Of a stretch of DNA of 64,000 nt, positions 36,183-45,573 are shown piece by piece. The notes below the pieces were generated by a model. It made no database searches and was not told where the DNA came from. It worked only from the letters and a program-made list of their open reading frames with translations. The position numbers were made by a program, and so were the translations under genes. Numbering within the stretch: position 1 is the stretch's first letter; each line of letters starts with the position of its first letter. The stretch spans positions 372,001 through 436,000 of the forward strand of contig NZ_CP114289.2 in the NCBI RefSeq assembly GCF_027111315.2. The letters are read 5' to 3'. This stretch comes from Flavobacterium limnophilum. Its GTDB lineage: Bacteria > Bacteroidota > Bacteroidia > Flavobacteriales > Flavobacteriaceae.

Positions 36183-37745
36183 TTATTTCGCGATATTCAC
36201 CGCTCTAGTTTCTCTAATTACGGTAACTTTCACCTGACCTGGGTAAGTCATTTCAGTTTGTATTTTTTGCGAGATTTCGAAAGATAAAGTAGCGGCATTG
36301 TCATCAGAAACTTTTTCGCTTTCCACGATTACGCGAAGTTCTCTACCGGCTTGAATCGCATAAGCATTTTTCACTCCGCTGAATCCGTAAGCTACTTCTT
36401 CCAAGTCTTTCAAACGTTGGATGTAAGAATCCAAAACTTGTCTTCTTGCACCTGGTCTAGCACCTGAAATGGCGTCACATACTTGGATAATTGGAGACAA
36501 CAATGATTTCATTTCAATCTCGTCGTGGTGTGCTCCAATAGCGTTGCAAACTTCTTCTTTTTCACCATATTTTTCGGCCCATTGCATTCCCAATAAAGCG
36601 TGGGGCAAATCACTTTCGGTATCTGGAACTTTACCAATATCGTGCAATAAACCGGCTCTTTTGGCCAGTTTTACGTTCAATCCTAATTCGGCTGCCATAA
36701 TTCCGCAAAGCTTGGAAACTTCGCGAGAGTGTTGCAATAAATTTTGTCCATAAGAAGAACGGTATTTCATTCTACCTACCACTTTTATCAACTCTGGGTG
36801 TAAACCGTGAATACCTAAATCAATCACGGTACGTTTTCCAACTTCGATGATTTCGTCGTCAATTTGTTTTGTGGTTTTGGCTACTACTTCTTCAATGCGT
36901 GCTGGGTGGATTCTTCCGTCAGTTACCAATTTATGTAACGACAGACGTGCAATTTCTCTACGAACCGGATCAAAACAAGAAAGAATAATGGCTTCCGGTG
37001 TGTCGTCCACAATGATTTCTACTCCGGTTGCTGCTTCAATCGCTCTAATGTTTCTACCTTCTCGACCAATAATCCTACCTTTCACGTCATCGGATTCGAT
37101 GTTGAATACAGAAACGCAGTTTTCTACGGCTTCTTCTGTTCCAACTCTTTGAATAGTGTTGATGATGATTTTCTTGGCTTCTTGTTGTGCCGTTAATTTT
37201 GCCTCCTCAATAGTATCTTGGATGTGGGACATTGCTTCGGTTTTGGCTTCCGATTTCAAGCCTTCAATCAATTGGTTTTTGGCATCTTCTGTAGATAAAC
37301 CGGCAATAACCTCTAGTTGTTGTAAATGACTTTTGTGCAGTTTGTCAACTTCTATTTGTTTCTTTTCCAGGGTTTCAATTTTAGAATTGTATTCTAATGT
37401 TTTTGATTCAAAATCATCGTTTACTTTTTTGGCTTTCGACAATTCATTCGAAACTTGTGATTCTTTGTCACGAATTCTTTTTTCCACTTCTGCCATTTTT
37501 TGATCGCGAGAAAGGATTACTTGTTCGTGTTCTGATTTCAATTCGATAAATTTTTCCTTTGCTTGAAGAATTTTGTCTTTTTTGATGTTTTCCGCTTCAA
37601 GATTGGCATCTTTTAAGATCGATGATGCTTCTTTTTTTGCATTTTTAATTAAATTAGAGATGTTGCTTTTCTCTATTATTTTGGCGATGATGAAACCTCC
37701 CGCAATACCTATAATTCCTGAAATGATAATCGTTACTATGTCCAT
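36183..37745 (-). CDS. rny: Ribonuclease Y
   Basis: The 520-residue membrane-anchored endoribonuclease initiates mRNA decay. The N-terminal membrane helix is [21 protein letters not shown], quoted in part as [16 protein letters not shown] long coiled coil follows (about 30-200, with many Lys and Glu). A KH domain then has [21 protein letters not shown], in part [13 protein letters not shown]. The HD domain has the motif HDIGK in [13 protein letters not shown] and a further HHDE. The length is that of the Bacillus subtilis enzyme. It is transcribed after zapA and the 6S RNA gene, with only 20 bases between the 6S terminator tract and its start. Confidence 0.95.
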   Translation of the reverse strand: MDIVTIIISGIIGIAGGFIIAKIIEKSNISNLIKNAKKEASSILKDANLEAENIKKDKILQAKEKFIELKSEHEQVILSRDQKMAEVEKRIRDKESQVSNELSKAKKVNDDFESKTLEYNSKIETLEKKQIEVDKLHKSHLQQLEVIAGLSTEDAKNQLIEGLKSEAKTEAMSHIQDTIEEAKLTAQQEAKKIIINTIQRVGTEEAVENCVSVFNIESDDVKGRIIGREGRNIRAIEAATGVEIIVDDTPEAIILSCFDPVRREIARLSLHKLVTDGRIHPARIEEVVAKTTKQIDDEIIEVGKRTVIDLGIHGLHPELIKVVGRMKYRSSYGQNLLQHSREVSKLCGIMAAELGLNVKLAKRAGLLHDIGKVPDTESDLPHALLGMQWAEKYGEKEEVCNAIGAHHDEIEMKSLLSPIIQVCDAISGARPGARRQVLDSYIQRLKDLEEVAYGFSGVKNAYAIQAGRELRVIVESEKVSDDNAATLSFEISQKIQTEMTYPGQVKVTVIRETRAVNIAK

Positions 37746-37766
37746 GGTTTATTAAAATTTATATAT

Positions 37767-37927
37767 AAAAAAAGCCTACATTAGATTGCTTGTATAAACT
37801 CTGGAATACAAGTTTTGAGCTAACTCGCTGTTCAAGCTTCCAAACTGAATTGGCTTGCTATAGTAACGATGATTTGCTCATTCTAAATTGTTAGTGTTGA
37901 GTTTACCAAATATGAACTAATGTAGGC
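37767..37927 (-). ncRNA. ssrS: 6S RNA (6S-Flavo type)
   Basis: On the minus strand GCCTACATTAG (37927-37917) pairs perfectly with CTAATGTAGGC (37784-37774). This closes a domain of about 154 nt, followed directly by a run of seven to eight T. The interior is largely unpaired or weakly paired, as expected for the central open-complex-mimicking bubble of 6S RNA. Location between zapA and rny supports this, because 6S genes lie next to zapA in other bacteria too. 6S RNA binds RNA polymerase holoenzyme in stationary phase. Identity is by structure and context; no covariance search was possible. Confidence 0.75.
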
Positions 37928-37953
37928 AGTATCTTAGTTGTTGTAAAGAACGT

Positions 37954-38247
37954 TTATTTATCGAGATATTGATCTAAAACCGCATTGATTTTTTTAATTC
38001 TTTCAATAGTTTCGTTGCCATTTATGGCATTGTCAATTTGTTTTTGTTCTACTTGCGAGGCAAATTGCAAGGCACACATGGCCAATACATCTTGCTTGTC
38101 GCGAACGGCATAATTTTCTTCAAATTGCTTTATCATCACGTCAATTTTCTTCGAAGCACTTCTAAGCCCTTCTTCCTGGGAAAAATCCACCGTCAATGGA
38201 TAGACCCTGTCTGCAATTGATATTTTAATTTTAAGCTTTTCGTCCAT
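37954..38247 (-). CDS. zapA: Cell division protein ZapA
   Basis: The 97-residue protein fits ZapA: a short N-terminal beta domain (KIKISIADRVYPLTVDFSQEE, in part IKISIADRVYPL), EGLRSASKKIDVMIKQFEE and a C-terminal coiled coil. ZapA bundles FtsZ filaments at the division ring. It lies 8 bases downstream of the coiled-coil gene and upstream of the 6S RNA, all on the minus strand. Confidence 0.9.
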   Translation of the reverse strand: MDEKLKIKISIADRVYPLTVDFSQEEGLRSASKKIDVMIKQFEENYAVRDKQDVLAMCALQFASQVEQKQIDNAINGNETIERIKKINAVLDQYLDK

Positions 38248-38255
38248 ATCTTTTA

Positions 38256-38546
38256 CTAATCTGATAGCTGTGCTATGCAGTAATCAATTTCACGAATTAA
38301 TGAATTTATTTTAAGCTTTGTATCTCTTTTATTATCTTCGCTGCCCAGTAATGCGTTGGCAATTTTTAGTGTTTCATACTGCTTTTTCAAGGCGTCAATC
38401 TCACGAGATTGGGTTTGTATGGTGGCTGCTGCTTTGGTCAATTCTATTTTCAAATCTTGATTGTTCTTCTCTAAACTATTTAGCTTCGTAAAAAGTTTCT
38501 CAATCTTATTTTCAAGAGTATCAATTATTTCCGCAATTACACTCAT
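38256..38546 (-). CDS. Coiled-coil protein upstream of zapA (possible ZapB-like partner)
   Basis: The 96-residue protein is predicted to be almost entirely coiled coil (heptads through IIDTLENKIEKLFTKLNSLE and IDALKKQYETLKIAN), with a short C-terminal ISLIREIDYCI-like helix (actually INSLIREIDYCIAQL). No other domain is visible. Such a gene commonly precedes zapA in Bacteroidota. By analogy with ZapB of enterobacteria it may bind ZapA or FtsZ, but this is inference. It has its own promoter (38575-38604), which should serve the zapA unit. Confidence 0.7.
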   Translation of the reverse strand: MSVIAEIIDTLENKIEKLFTKLNSLEKNNQDLKIELTKAAATIQTQSREIDALKKQYETLKIANALLGSEDNKRDTKLKINSLIREIDYCIAQLSD

Positions 38547-38574
38547 AATTTATCCTACGTATTACATAATCTTA

Positions 38575-38604
38575 CAAAGTTAGTATTCCTTTTTATTATT
38601 ACAA
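38575..38604 (-). promoter_or_regulatory. Promoter of the coiled-coil/zapA operon
   Basis: On the minus strand TTG (38604-38602), a 19-base spacer and TAACTTTG (38582-38575) match the Bacteroidota consensus exactly. The -7 box is about 30 bases from the start codon at 38546. Confidence 0.78.
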
Positions 38605-38706
38605 TATTTTATTTGTTTTTTTGCATTAAAATATTTAATGAATTGATTTGAAGTCAGTTGTGATTTTACGTTTTTTTATTAACCACTTTTTTTTACCTTA
38701 GCAAAA

Positions 38707-40413
38707 ATGTATTCAATGAAATCTAGCCTATTTGCCCTATTGTTTAGCAGTATTCTTTTTGCACAAGTTGATTATCCAAAAGATTATTTCAGGTCTCCAC
38801 TAGATATTCCGATGCAATTGTCTGGCAATTTTGGAGAGTTGAGACCGAATCATTTCCATGCTGGGTTTGATTTGAAAACAATGCAAAGAGAGGGATTGAA
38901 GGTTTATGCTGTCGCTGATGGTTATATTTCCAGAATCAAGATTTCGACTTTTGGAAACGGAAAAACCCTTTATATTACGCACGCGAATGGATATACTTCT
39001 GTTTATGGACATTTGCTCAGAGCCACGGATTCTATCGAAGATTTTATTAAAAAAATACATTACAAGGAGCAATCTTTCGAAATTGAAATGTATTTGAAAC
39101 CCGGTGAAATCGAGGTCAAGAAAGGGCAAGTTATTGCCCTTTCGGGAAATACGGGTGCTTCCGAAGGACCGCATTTACATTTTGAATTTCGTGATAATAG
39201 TACAGAGTATATCATCAATCCAATGCTTTTTGGCTTTGATAAAATGTTGAAAGACTCTAAAAGTCCAATGATTTCGAGTGTTTATGTTTATCCCTTGAAT
39301 GACGATACGGTCGTCAATCAATCAAAAAGGCCTTTGATACTCAATTTGAAGTTGCAAAAAGATGGAACTTACCTTGCCGATGCGGTTTCGACCAATGGAA
39401 AAATAGGTTTTGGAATTAACGCTTTCGATTATGACGATGTTTCTTTCAATAAAAACGGAATCTATAAGGTGCAGGGTTTTTACAACGGAATTCCCAATTT
39501 TGGCTATCAATTTGATACCTATCCTTTTGACGAGATGCGCTATATAAATGCGCTCATTGATTACCCAAGATACAAGAAGACCCAGCAAAGAGTGCAAAAG
39601 TTGTTCATGAAAAACCCCTTTAGATTGAGCATAATTAAAACGAATAAAAGCAATGGTATTCTAACAGCAGAACCTAATTTGACGGCACTATATCGTGTTG
39701 AAGTTTCAGATTTTTATGGCAATTTGACCAAGGTTTCCATTCCGGTGAATTATGGATCACTGCCTGCGATAGTTGCCCAAGAGCCAATTCTTTCCAAATA
39801 TTTTGTAAAAGCAAACAACGATTCCAGTTTCGAAAAGGAAAACATGTCGGTTTTCTTTCCTGCAGGGACTTTTTATGACGATTTCTATTTGAATTTTGAC
39901 GTGAAAAACGACACCCTGTTTCTTCACGACGATACGGTTCCCGCCCATACCAGTTTTACGATTTCAATGGAGGACAAAAAATTTACCGAAGCACAAAGGG
40001 AAAAATTGTACATCGCTTCAATTAACGGTAAAAAAATGGGATACAATACAACGTATCGAAAAGACAATGTCTTTACCATCAAAGTTAAAACCTTGGGGAA
40101 ATATGCCTTGGTTCTAGACACAATCCCGCCCGTTATTTCCATTGCCAAACCTATCGATGGAAAATGGTTGAGCGATAAGAAGTCTATCCAATTTACCATA
40201 AGCGATGGATTGTCGGGCATAAAATCCTATAACGGCTATTTGAACGGCAAGTGGATATTGTTCGAATATGACAACAAAACCAAAAAAATAACCCACAATT
40301 TTAGTGATGGAATTGTCGCTGAAGGCGCAAACGAATTAAAAATAATAGTTGTTGATAATTTAGGTAATTCTACTATCTTTGAAACTAAGTTTTTCAGAAG
40401 TCAAAAAAAATAA
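38707..40413 (+). CDS. M23-family metallopeptidase
   Basis: The 568-residue protein has a signal peptide (about 1-20), then a lysostaphin-type M23 domain. Zinc ligands are visible as H51xxxD55 (HAGFD) and H156-L-H158 (GPHLHFEF), so the zinc site is intact. M23 enzymes cleave peptidoglycan cross-links. The remaining 380 residues are beta-rich with no recognised motif and end in SRSQKK-like basic residues. An ATG three codons later (38716) is an equally good start. The TonB receptor gene begins 11 bases after the stop, so the two are probably one transcript. Confidence 0.85.
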   Translation: MYSMKSSLFALLFSSILFAQVDYPKDYFRSPLDIPMQLSGNFGELRPNHFHAGFDLKTMQREGLKVYAVADGYISRIKISTFGNGKTLYITHANGYTSVYGHLLRATDSIEDFIKKIHYKEQSFEIEMYLKPGEIEVKKGQVIALSGNTGASEGPHLHFEFRDNSTEYIINPMLFGFDKMLKDSKSPMISSVYVYPLNDDTVVNQSKRPLILNLKLQKDGTYLADAVSTNGKIGFGINAFDYDDVSFNKNGIYKVQGFYNGIPNFGYQFDTYPFDEMRYINALIDYPRYKKTQQRVQKLFMKNPFRLSIIKTNKSNGILTAEPNLTALYRVEVSDFYGNLTKVSIPVNYGSLPAIVAQEPILSKYFVKANNDSSFEKENMSVFFPAGTFYDDFYLNFDVKNDTLFLHDDTVPAHTSFTISMEDKKFTEAQREKLYIASINGKKMGYNTTYRKDNVFTIKVKTLGKYALVLDTIPPVISIAKPIDGKWLSDKKSIQFTISDGLSGIKSYNGYLNGKWILFEYDNKTKKITHNFSDGIVAEGANELKIIVVDNLGNSTIFETKFFRSQKK

Positions 40414-40424
40414 AATCAAATTCC

Positions 40425-42887
40425 TTGGGTTTAAATAAAATAATACTTGCTTTCTTTTTTTTCTGTTTTGGATTTTTTGCGTCTGCTCAATCTGCCCAAG
40501 TAAAAGGAGTTATTCTGGATAAAAACAATCAGCCCGTAGCCAACGTGAATGTGTCTTGTCGAGGTAATGGAACCCAATCAAATGCCAATGGTTATTATGT
40601 CTTGACCGTTCCAGCCAATCAAAAATCGATCCTGATTTTTTCACATATTTCGCTGAAAAAAGTTACGGTTACAGTTACTCTAAAACCAAATGAAGACTAT
40701 GAGTTCAACTTGGTTATGGGTGACCAAGACGAGCAAATGGGTGAAGTCATAATCATGTCAAACAACAAAAAAAGGGTTCAGGGAATCACGACCATAGAGC
40801 CTGAAATGATTCGGAAAATTCCAGGAGCCAATGCCGGTGTCGAAAATATCTTGAAATCCTTGCCGGGAGTCAATTCTAACAATGAATTGAGTACCCAATA
40901 TGCCGTTCGAGGCGGAAATTACGACGAGAATCTAGTTTATGTGAACGAAATCGAAGTTTATCGTCCGTTTTTGATTCGTTCCGGTCAGCAAGAAGGATTG
41001 AGTTTTACCAATACGGATTTGGTTCAAAATGTCGATTTTTCGGCAGGAGGTTTTCAGTCAAAATATGGCGATAAATTATCTTCGGTTTTGGATATCACTT
41101 ATCGAAAACCAACAAAATTTGGAGCCGTTGCCGAAGCTAGTTTTCTTGGTGCAAGCGCAGCTGTAGATGCCGTTTCCAAAAACGGAAAATGGTCTCAAGT
41201 AACAGGAATTCGATACCGAAACAATTCACTTTTGGTAAATAGCCAAGAAACAGAAACCAATTATACGCCAACATTCGCCGATTTTCAATCAAATGTCAAT
41301 TTCAAAGCTTCGGATAAATGGGATTTCAGCTTTTTGGGCAATGTTTCTCAAAATGATTACCAATACCAGCCTTTGACGCGCCAAACTAATTTTGGAACCA
41401 TCGATAATCCGATGGCATTGCTGGTTTATTATGAAGGTCAGGAAAAAGACAAATACACCACAGTTTTTGGAGCCGTAAAATCAACTTATACCGCATCCGA
41501 AAAGTCAATCTACAAATTAATTGCTTCGGTCTATCATACCCAGGAACAAGAATATTTTGATATTTTGGCGCAATACCGTTTGGGCGAAGTAGATTCTAAT
41601 ATTGGTTCGGATACTTTTGGCGATGTCGCTTTCACGAGAGGAATTGGTTCGCAACTCAACCACGCCCGAAACGATTTGGACGCATTGATCATAAATACCG
41701 AATTGAAAGGAATTCATAATTTCAAAAAGAACCAATTCGAATGGGGAGCGAAATTCACTCGCGAATCCATTCGTGACAGAGTGATAGAATGGGAAGTGAT
41801 AGATTCTGCCGGATTTTCGATAAATCCTCCGAAGGTCTTGCCCAAAAATGACCAACCTTATTCGCCATATGCCGGGCCATTGGTTCCGTATAATAATGTG
41901 AGGGCGACCAATTTTGTCGACATCAACCGATTCTCGGGCTATGCACAATGGAGTCGAAAAGGCTATTTAGGAGGCAACGAAGTTTGGATGAATGCAGGAA
42001 TTCGTTCCCAAAATTGGACTGTTTCAGGCGATGGAATTACAAGTTCCACGCAATTTACCTTTAGTCCACGAGCACAATTTTCAATAAAACCCAATTGGAA
42101 CAAGGACATGTTTTTTCGTCTTTCGGGAGGGTTGTATCATCAACCGCCGTCTTATCGCGAGTTGCGAGATGCCGATGGTGTAGTGCAGGCTGATGTAAAA
42201 GCGCAGCAATCCATTCATGTCGTTTTGAGCAATGATTACAGTTTCAAAATGTGGCAACGTCCTTTCAAAATGGTTTCGGAATTGTATTATAAATCGTTGA
42301 CGGACGTAAATCCTTATACTTTGGACAATGTTCGCATTCGTTATGCTGCGGCCAATAATGCCAAAGCGTATGCCGAAGGTTTTGATTTTAGATTGAACGG
42401 AGAATTTGTTCCCGGAACCGAATCTTGGTTTAGTTTTGGCTATCTAAAAACCGAAGAAAATATCGACAACAAAGGCTATATTTCGAGACCAACCGACCAA
42501 AGATTGAAATTTGCCCTTTTGTTCCAAGATTATATGCCTAATATTCCGAGCATAAAATTATACCTGAATTTGGTTTACAACACCGGATTGCCGGGAGGTT
42601 CACCTTCGTATTCTGACCCTTATTTGTATCAAAATCGTTTGAATGATTACCGTCGTGCCGATGTAGGATTCTTCAAAGTGTTGATTGATGACCAAAATCC
42701 ATCCACCAAAAAATGGCTTCAACCTTTCAAGGAATTAGCCATTGGATTGGAAATTTTCAACCTTTTCGACAATCAAAACGCGATTACCAATACTTGGGTT
42801 CGTGATGTATATTCCAAAAATCAATATGCGATTCCCAATTACATGACCACGCGAGTTTTTAACGTGAAGGTCAATATGAGGTTTTAA
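40425..42887 (+). CDS. TonB-dependent receptor with carboxypeptidase-like N-terminal domain
   Basis: The 820-residue outer-membrane receptor starts at TTG 40425; no ATG is available at the head of the signal peptide (GLNKIILAFFFFCFGFFASA). Residues about 22-105 are a CarboxypepD_reg Ig-like domain (AQVKGVILDKNNQPVANVNV). A plug domain covers about 125-230 (AGVENILKSLPGVNSNNELS, YAVRGGNYDENLVYVNEIEV). A 22-stranded barrel follows and ends with an aromatic residue (VNMRF). It imports an unknown substrate using TonB energy. No SusD-type partner is adjacent. Overlap of function with the upstream peptidase is not evident. Confidence 0.88.
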   Translation: MGLNKIILAFFFFCFGFFASAQSAQVKGVILDKNNQPVANVNVSCRGNGTQSNANGYYVLTVPANQKSILIFSHISLKKVTVTVTLKPNEDYEFNLVMGDQDEQMGEVIIMSNNKKRVQGITTIEPEMIRKIPGANAGVENILKSLPGVNSNNELSTQYAVRGGNYDENLVYVNEIEVYRPFLIRSGQQEGLSFTNTDLVQNVDFSAGGFQSKYGDKLSSVLDITYRKPTKFGAVAEASFLGASAAVDAVSKNGKWSQVTGIRYRNNSLLVNSQETETNYTPTFADFQSNVNFKASDKWDFSFLGNVSQNDYQYQPLTRQTNFGTIDNPMALLVYYEGQEKDKYTTVFGAVKSTYTASEKSIYKLIASVYHTQEQEYFDILAQYRLGEVDSNIGSDTFGDVAFTRGIGSQLNHARNDLDALIINTELKGIHNFKKNQFEWGAKFTRESIRDRVIEWEVIDSAGFSINPPKVLPKNDQPYSPYAGPLVPYNNVRATNFVDINRFSGYAQWSRKGYLGGNEVWMNAGIRSQNWTVSGDGITSSTQFTFSPRAQFSIKPNWNKDMFFRLSGGLYHQPPSYRELRDADGVVQADVKAQQSIHVVLSNDYSFKMWQRPFKMVSELYYKSLTDVNPYTLDNVRIRYAAANNAKAYAEGFDFRLNGEFVPGTESWFSFGYLKTEENIDNKGYISRPTDQRLKFALLFQDYMPNIPSIKLYLNLVYNTGLPGGSPSYSDPYLYQNRLNDYRRADVGFFKVLIDDQNPSTKKWLQPFKELAIGLEIFNLFDNQNAITNTWVRDVYSKNQYAIPNYMTTRVFNVKVNMRF

Positions 42888-43408
42888 TGTTTTTTTTTTA
42901 AAATTTTCTATTCGTTATGAGATAAGTAAATTTATGGGGTAATTTTCTTCACATTATAGAAAATCATGGTTTTTAAGTTTGGTTTTTAATATTAAAATAA
43001 TTATAAGAACGTACATTTTGTATTAAATTTTATTTTACTTTTAACAAACTGTAAAAAAGAGCATGGAAGTCAAAAGAAATTTAGGATGTTTTAAATTTAA
43101 TATAAGAAACCACTAATGTTGATTAGAGTCCAATAAAATAGTTGTTTGCTTATACTATGCAATGGGCTGGTGGTTTGAGTATTTATAAAGGGCATAAGAA
43201 TGTAATCGATTCTTTGAGTATTTACGATAATCAAATGCATCTGAGTATCAAATTAAAGACTATTTTGCAAAAATATTAACTCCATGAGCAGACCCAGATT
43301 CGATCAAATCATAGGGATATTAATATTTGAAATTTTAAACAGTGAAATACATTTACTTGAGGAGTTTGCAACTAGACTTTTTTTAAATTTAATGCTTAAG
43401 AAAAAGAG
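42888..43408. other. Intergenic region before the histidine kinase gene
   Basis: AT-rich DNA with no recognised gene. It holds two tiny ORFs described separately and poly-T/poly-A tracts. No full consensus promoter was found. Confidence 0.45.
43157..43279 (+). CDS. Possible 40-residue ORF, unrecognised
   Basis: The frame MQWAGGLSIYKGHKNVIDSL... ends at TAA 43277-43279. It is not a family I recognise and could be a chance ORF or the tail of a decayed gene. It is listed because the next small ORF follows within 4 bases. Confidence 0.15.
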   Translation: MQWAGGLSIYKGHKNVIDSLSIYDNQMHLSIKLKTILQKY

Positions 43409-43412
43409 ATGA
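43284..43412 (+). CDS. Possible 42-residue ORF overlapping the kinase start
   Basis: The frame MSRPRFDQIIGILIFEILNS... ends with TGA that overlaps the kinase ATG as ATGA (43409-43412). Such an overlap allows translational coupling. It is otherwise unrecognised, and no ribosome-binding evidence is visible. Confidence 0.2.
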   Translation: MSRPRFDQIIGILIFEILNSEIHLLEEFATRLFLNLMLKKKR

Positions 43413-45520
43413 TTTTAAAAAAAAAAAATTCGAAATGGTTTGATGATATTTTAATTAGTCCAATACTTTTTATTGTTGCTTTTTCCTTATTTTTTAGTGT
43501 TATCTTGTTTCTGTCCTACAATAATGTAAAAAAACAACAATTAGGCGCTATATCAAACTTGTCAAAGGATCTATCTGCCAAGATTGAACTAAAGTTAAAA
43601 GGAAATCTTGATTATATAAATCTTCTAGCAAATGAAAGAGCAAATGGATATCTTTCCGAAGATACTTTTCAAACTAAATTAAAGGATTATTTAATTAACC
43701 ACCCCGAATATATCAATATCACTTGGATTGATTCTAATTATGTTATTAAGACAGTAGCACCTCTTAAAGGAAATTCGGACATCATTGGGTTACCCATCGA
43801 ATTACCCGAGCCTAAACGAGCTTCACGGTTGGCTAGATTAACAAGGAAGGCGGTATATACAAAACCTTTTGAAGCGATACAATCTAATTCCTCTTTTGAG
43901 ATTTGGATTCCCGTATTTAATAAAAATAAATTTTTAGGATTATTTTCAGGGGTTTATTCTACTAAAGGAATACTGAAAAGTTGTTTTTCTGATTTGGATG
44001 ATAAACAAATACGTATTAGTTTAGTAGATGAACACTCAAAAGTTCTAGGTTCATTTTCGGAATCATACAGCACATTAGAAGGTGATGTAGTAGTAGTTCC
44101 GCTGGTTTCACTTGATAACGGAATGCGAATTAAGGTTGAAATGATTAATAAAAACGTGTTTGGGTGGAGAATAATAATCTTTGTTTCTTTAATTGTTGTT
44201 CTTGTATTAAGTTTTGCTTACAGTTTATATAAAATTTCAATTGAAAATAGATTAAGAAAAGAGGCGCAAAGTGTACTTGAGAAAAATGAAAGCATTCTTA
44301 AAAAGCAAAATATGGAATATGCTTCTCTTAACCAAGAATATGAAATTCAAAATAAAATTCTTAAAATTTCTAAAGAAAAAGCAGAACAAAGTGACAGATT
44401 AAAAACAGCTTTTTTGGCCAATATGAGCCATGAAATTAGGACGCCAATGAATGGGCTTTTGGGATTTTCAGAATTATTGAAAAAACCAAATCTTACTGGA
44501 GAAGAACAACAACAGTATGTTAAAAATATTGAGAAAAGTGGTATTCGAATGCTCAATATTTTGAATGATATAATTGATATTTCCAAAATTAAATCTGGAT
44601 TGATGGAGGTTGATATTGAGGAGTTTGACGTAAACGAAAAAATGGACTGTATATACAATCTATTTAAACCTGAAGCAGAGTTTAAAAATCTGGATTTTTT
44701 AGTCAAGAAAGGGATGTCCTGCGATGAAGTCATTATTCATACAGACAGGTTAAAAGTTAACAGCATTCTTTCTAATTTAGTCAAGAATGCCATAAAATAT
44801 TGTGATAAAGGTTCTGTTGAAGTTGGATATGAAAGAAAGGGCAATTTCTTGGAATTTTACGTAAAAGACACTGGTATAGGGATTCCGATTGATCGGCAAA
44901 AAGCTGTATTTAAAAGATTTATTCAAGCAGATATTCAAGATAGGGCCGCACGACAAGGAGCAGGATTAGGATTGTCCATTGCAAAAGCATACGTAAAAAT
45001 ATTAGGCGGCAAGATTTGGGTTGAAAGTCAGCCAGAAAAAGGGTCTACATTTTATTTTACACTTCCGATGATAGCGAATCAAGAAGAAAAAAAAGTTGCA
45101 ATCAACGAAATCGCGACTAATAAAGAAGTGATTCGGGTTGAAAATTTGAAAACATTGATAGCTGAAGATGATAAAATATCAGAATTGTTTATTTCAAAAG
45201 CAATGAAGATGTTTGGTAAAGAAATTATAACAGTGCAAAACGGAAAAGATGCTGTTGAATTTTATCGCGACAATCAAGACATTGATTTGATATTGATGGA
45301 TATTGGCATGCCTATAATGGATGGATATGAAGCTACTCGACAAATTCGTAAATTCGATGAACATGTGATTATTATTGCTCAAACTGCTTATGGGCTGGCA
45401 AATGACAGAGAAAAGGCGTTACAGGCTGGTTGTGATGATTACATCTCAAAACCTATTAACAAGGATGAATTATATGGCTTGATAAATAAATATTTTTTAG
45501 TATCCACTATTGAAACATAA
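43409..45520 (+). CDS. Hybrid sensor histidine kinase/response regulator
   Basis: The 703-residue membrane kinase has two membrane helices (about 17-37 and 252-272) around a periplasmic sensor of about 210 residues resembling a CACHE/CHASE-type domain (SAKIELKLKGNLDYI, FEIWIPVFNKNKFLGLFSG). A cytoplasmic coiled coil precedes HisKA with the phospho-His at residue 341 (NMSHEIRTPMNG). The HATPase domain has LVKNAIKYC, DTGIGIP and GAGLGLSIAKAYV. A C-terminal receiver domain has acidic residues EDD and the phospho-acceptor Asp631 in LMDIGMP, then Lys in YISKPI. No DNA-binding regulator is adjacent, so the output partner is unknown. Codons 4-7 sit in a run of twelve A. Confidence 0.9.
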   Translation: MILKKKNSKWFDDILISPILFIVAFSLFFSVILFLSYNNVKKQQLGAISNLSKDLSAKIELKLKGNLDYINLLANERANGYLSEDTFQTKLKDYLINHPEYINITWIDSNYVIKTVAPLKGNSDIIGLPIELPEPKRASRLARLTRKAVYTKPFEAIQSNSSFEIWIPVFNKNKFLGLFSGVYSTKGILKSCFSDLDDKQIRISLVDEHSKVLGSFSESYSTLEGDVVVVPLVSLDNGMRIKVEMINKNVFGWRIIIFVSLIVVLVLSFAYSLYKISIENRLRKEAQSVLEKNESILKKQNMEYASLNQEYEIQNKILKISKEKAEQSDRLKTAFLANMSHEIRTPMNGLLGFSELLKKPNLTGEEQQQYVKNIEKSGIRMLNILNDIIDISKIKSGLMEVDIEEFDVNEKMDCIYNLFKPEAEFKNLDFLVKKGMSCDEVIIHTDRLKVNSILSNLVKNAIKYCDKGSVEVGYERKGNFLEFYVKDTGIGIPIDRQKAVFKRFIQADIQDRAARQGAGLGLSIAKAYVKILGGKIWVESQPEKGSTFYFTLPMIANQEEKKVAINEIATNKEVIRVENLKTLIAEDDKISELFISKAMKMFGKEIITVQNGKDAVEFYRDNQDIDLILMDIGMPIMDGYEATRQIRKFDEHVIIIAQTAYGLANDREKALQAGCDDYISKPINKDELYGLINKYFLVSTIET

Positions 45521-45573
45521 TTTATTGCAAGATTAGGTTTAATGGCTAAAAATGGTTGGTAATTTTTATGGAC

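Noticed and set aside
42888..43156. Possible mobile-element remnant before the histidine kinase
   Set aside because: No terminal inverted repeats, target duplications or transposase-like frames were found in the stretch.
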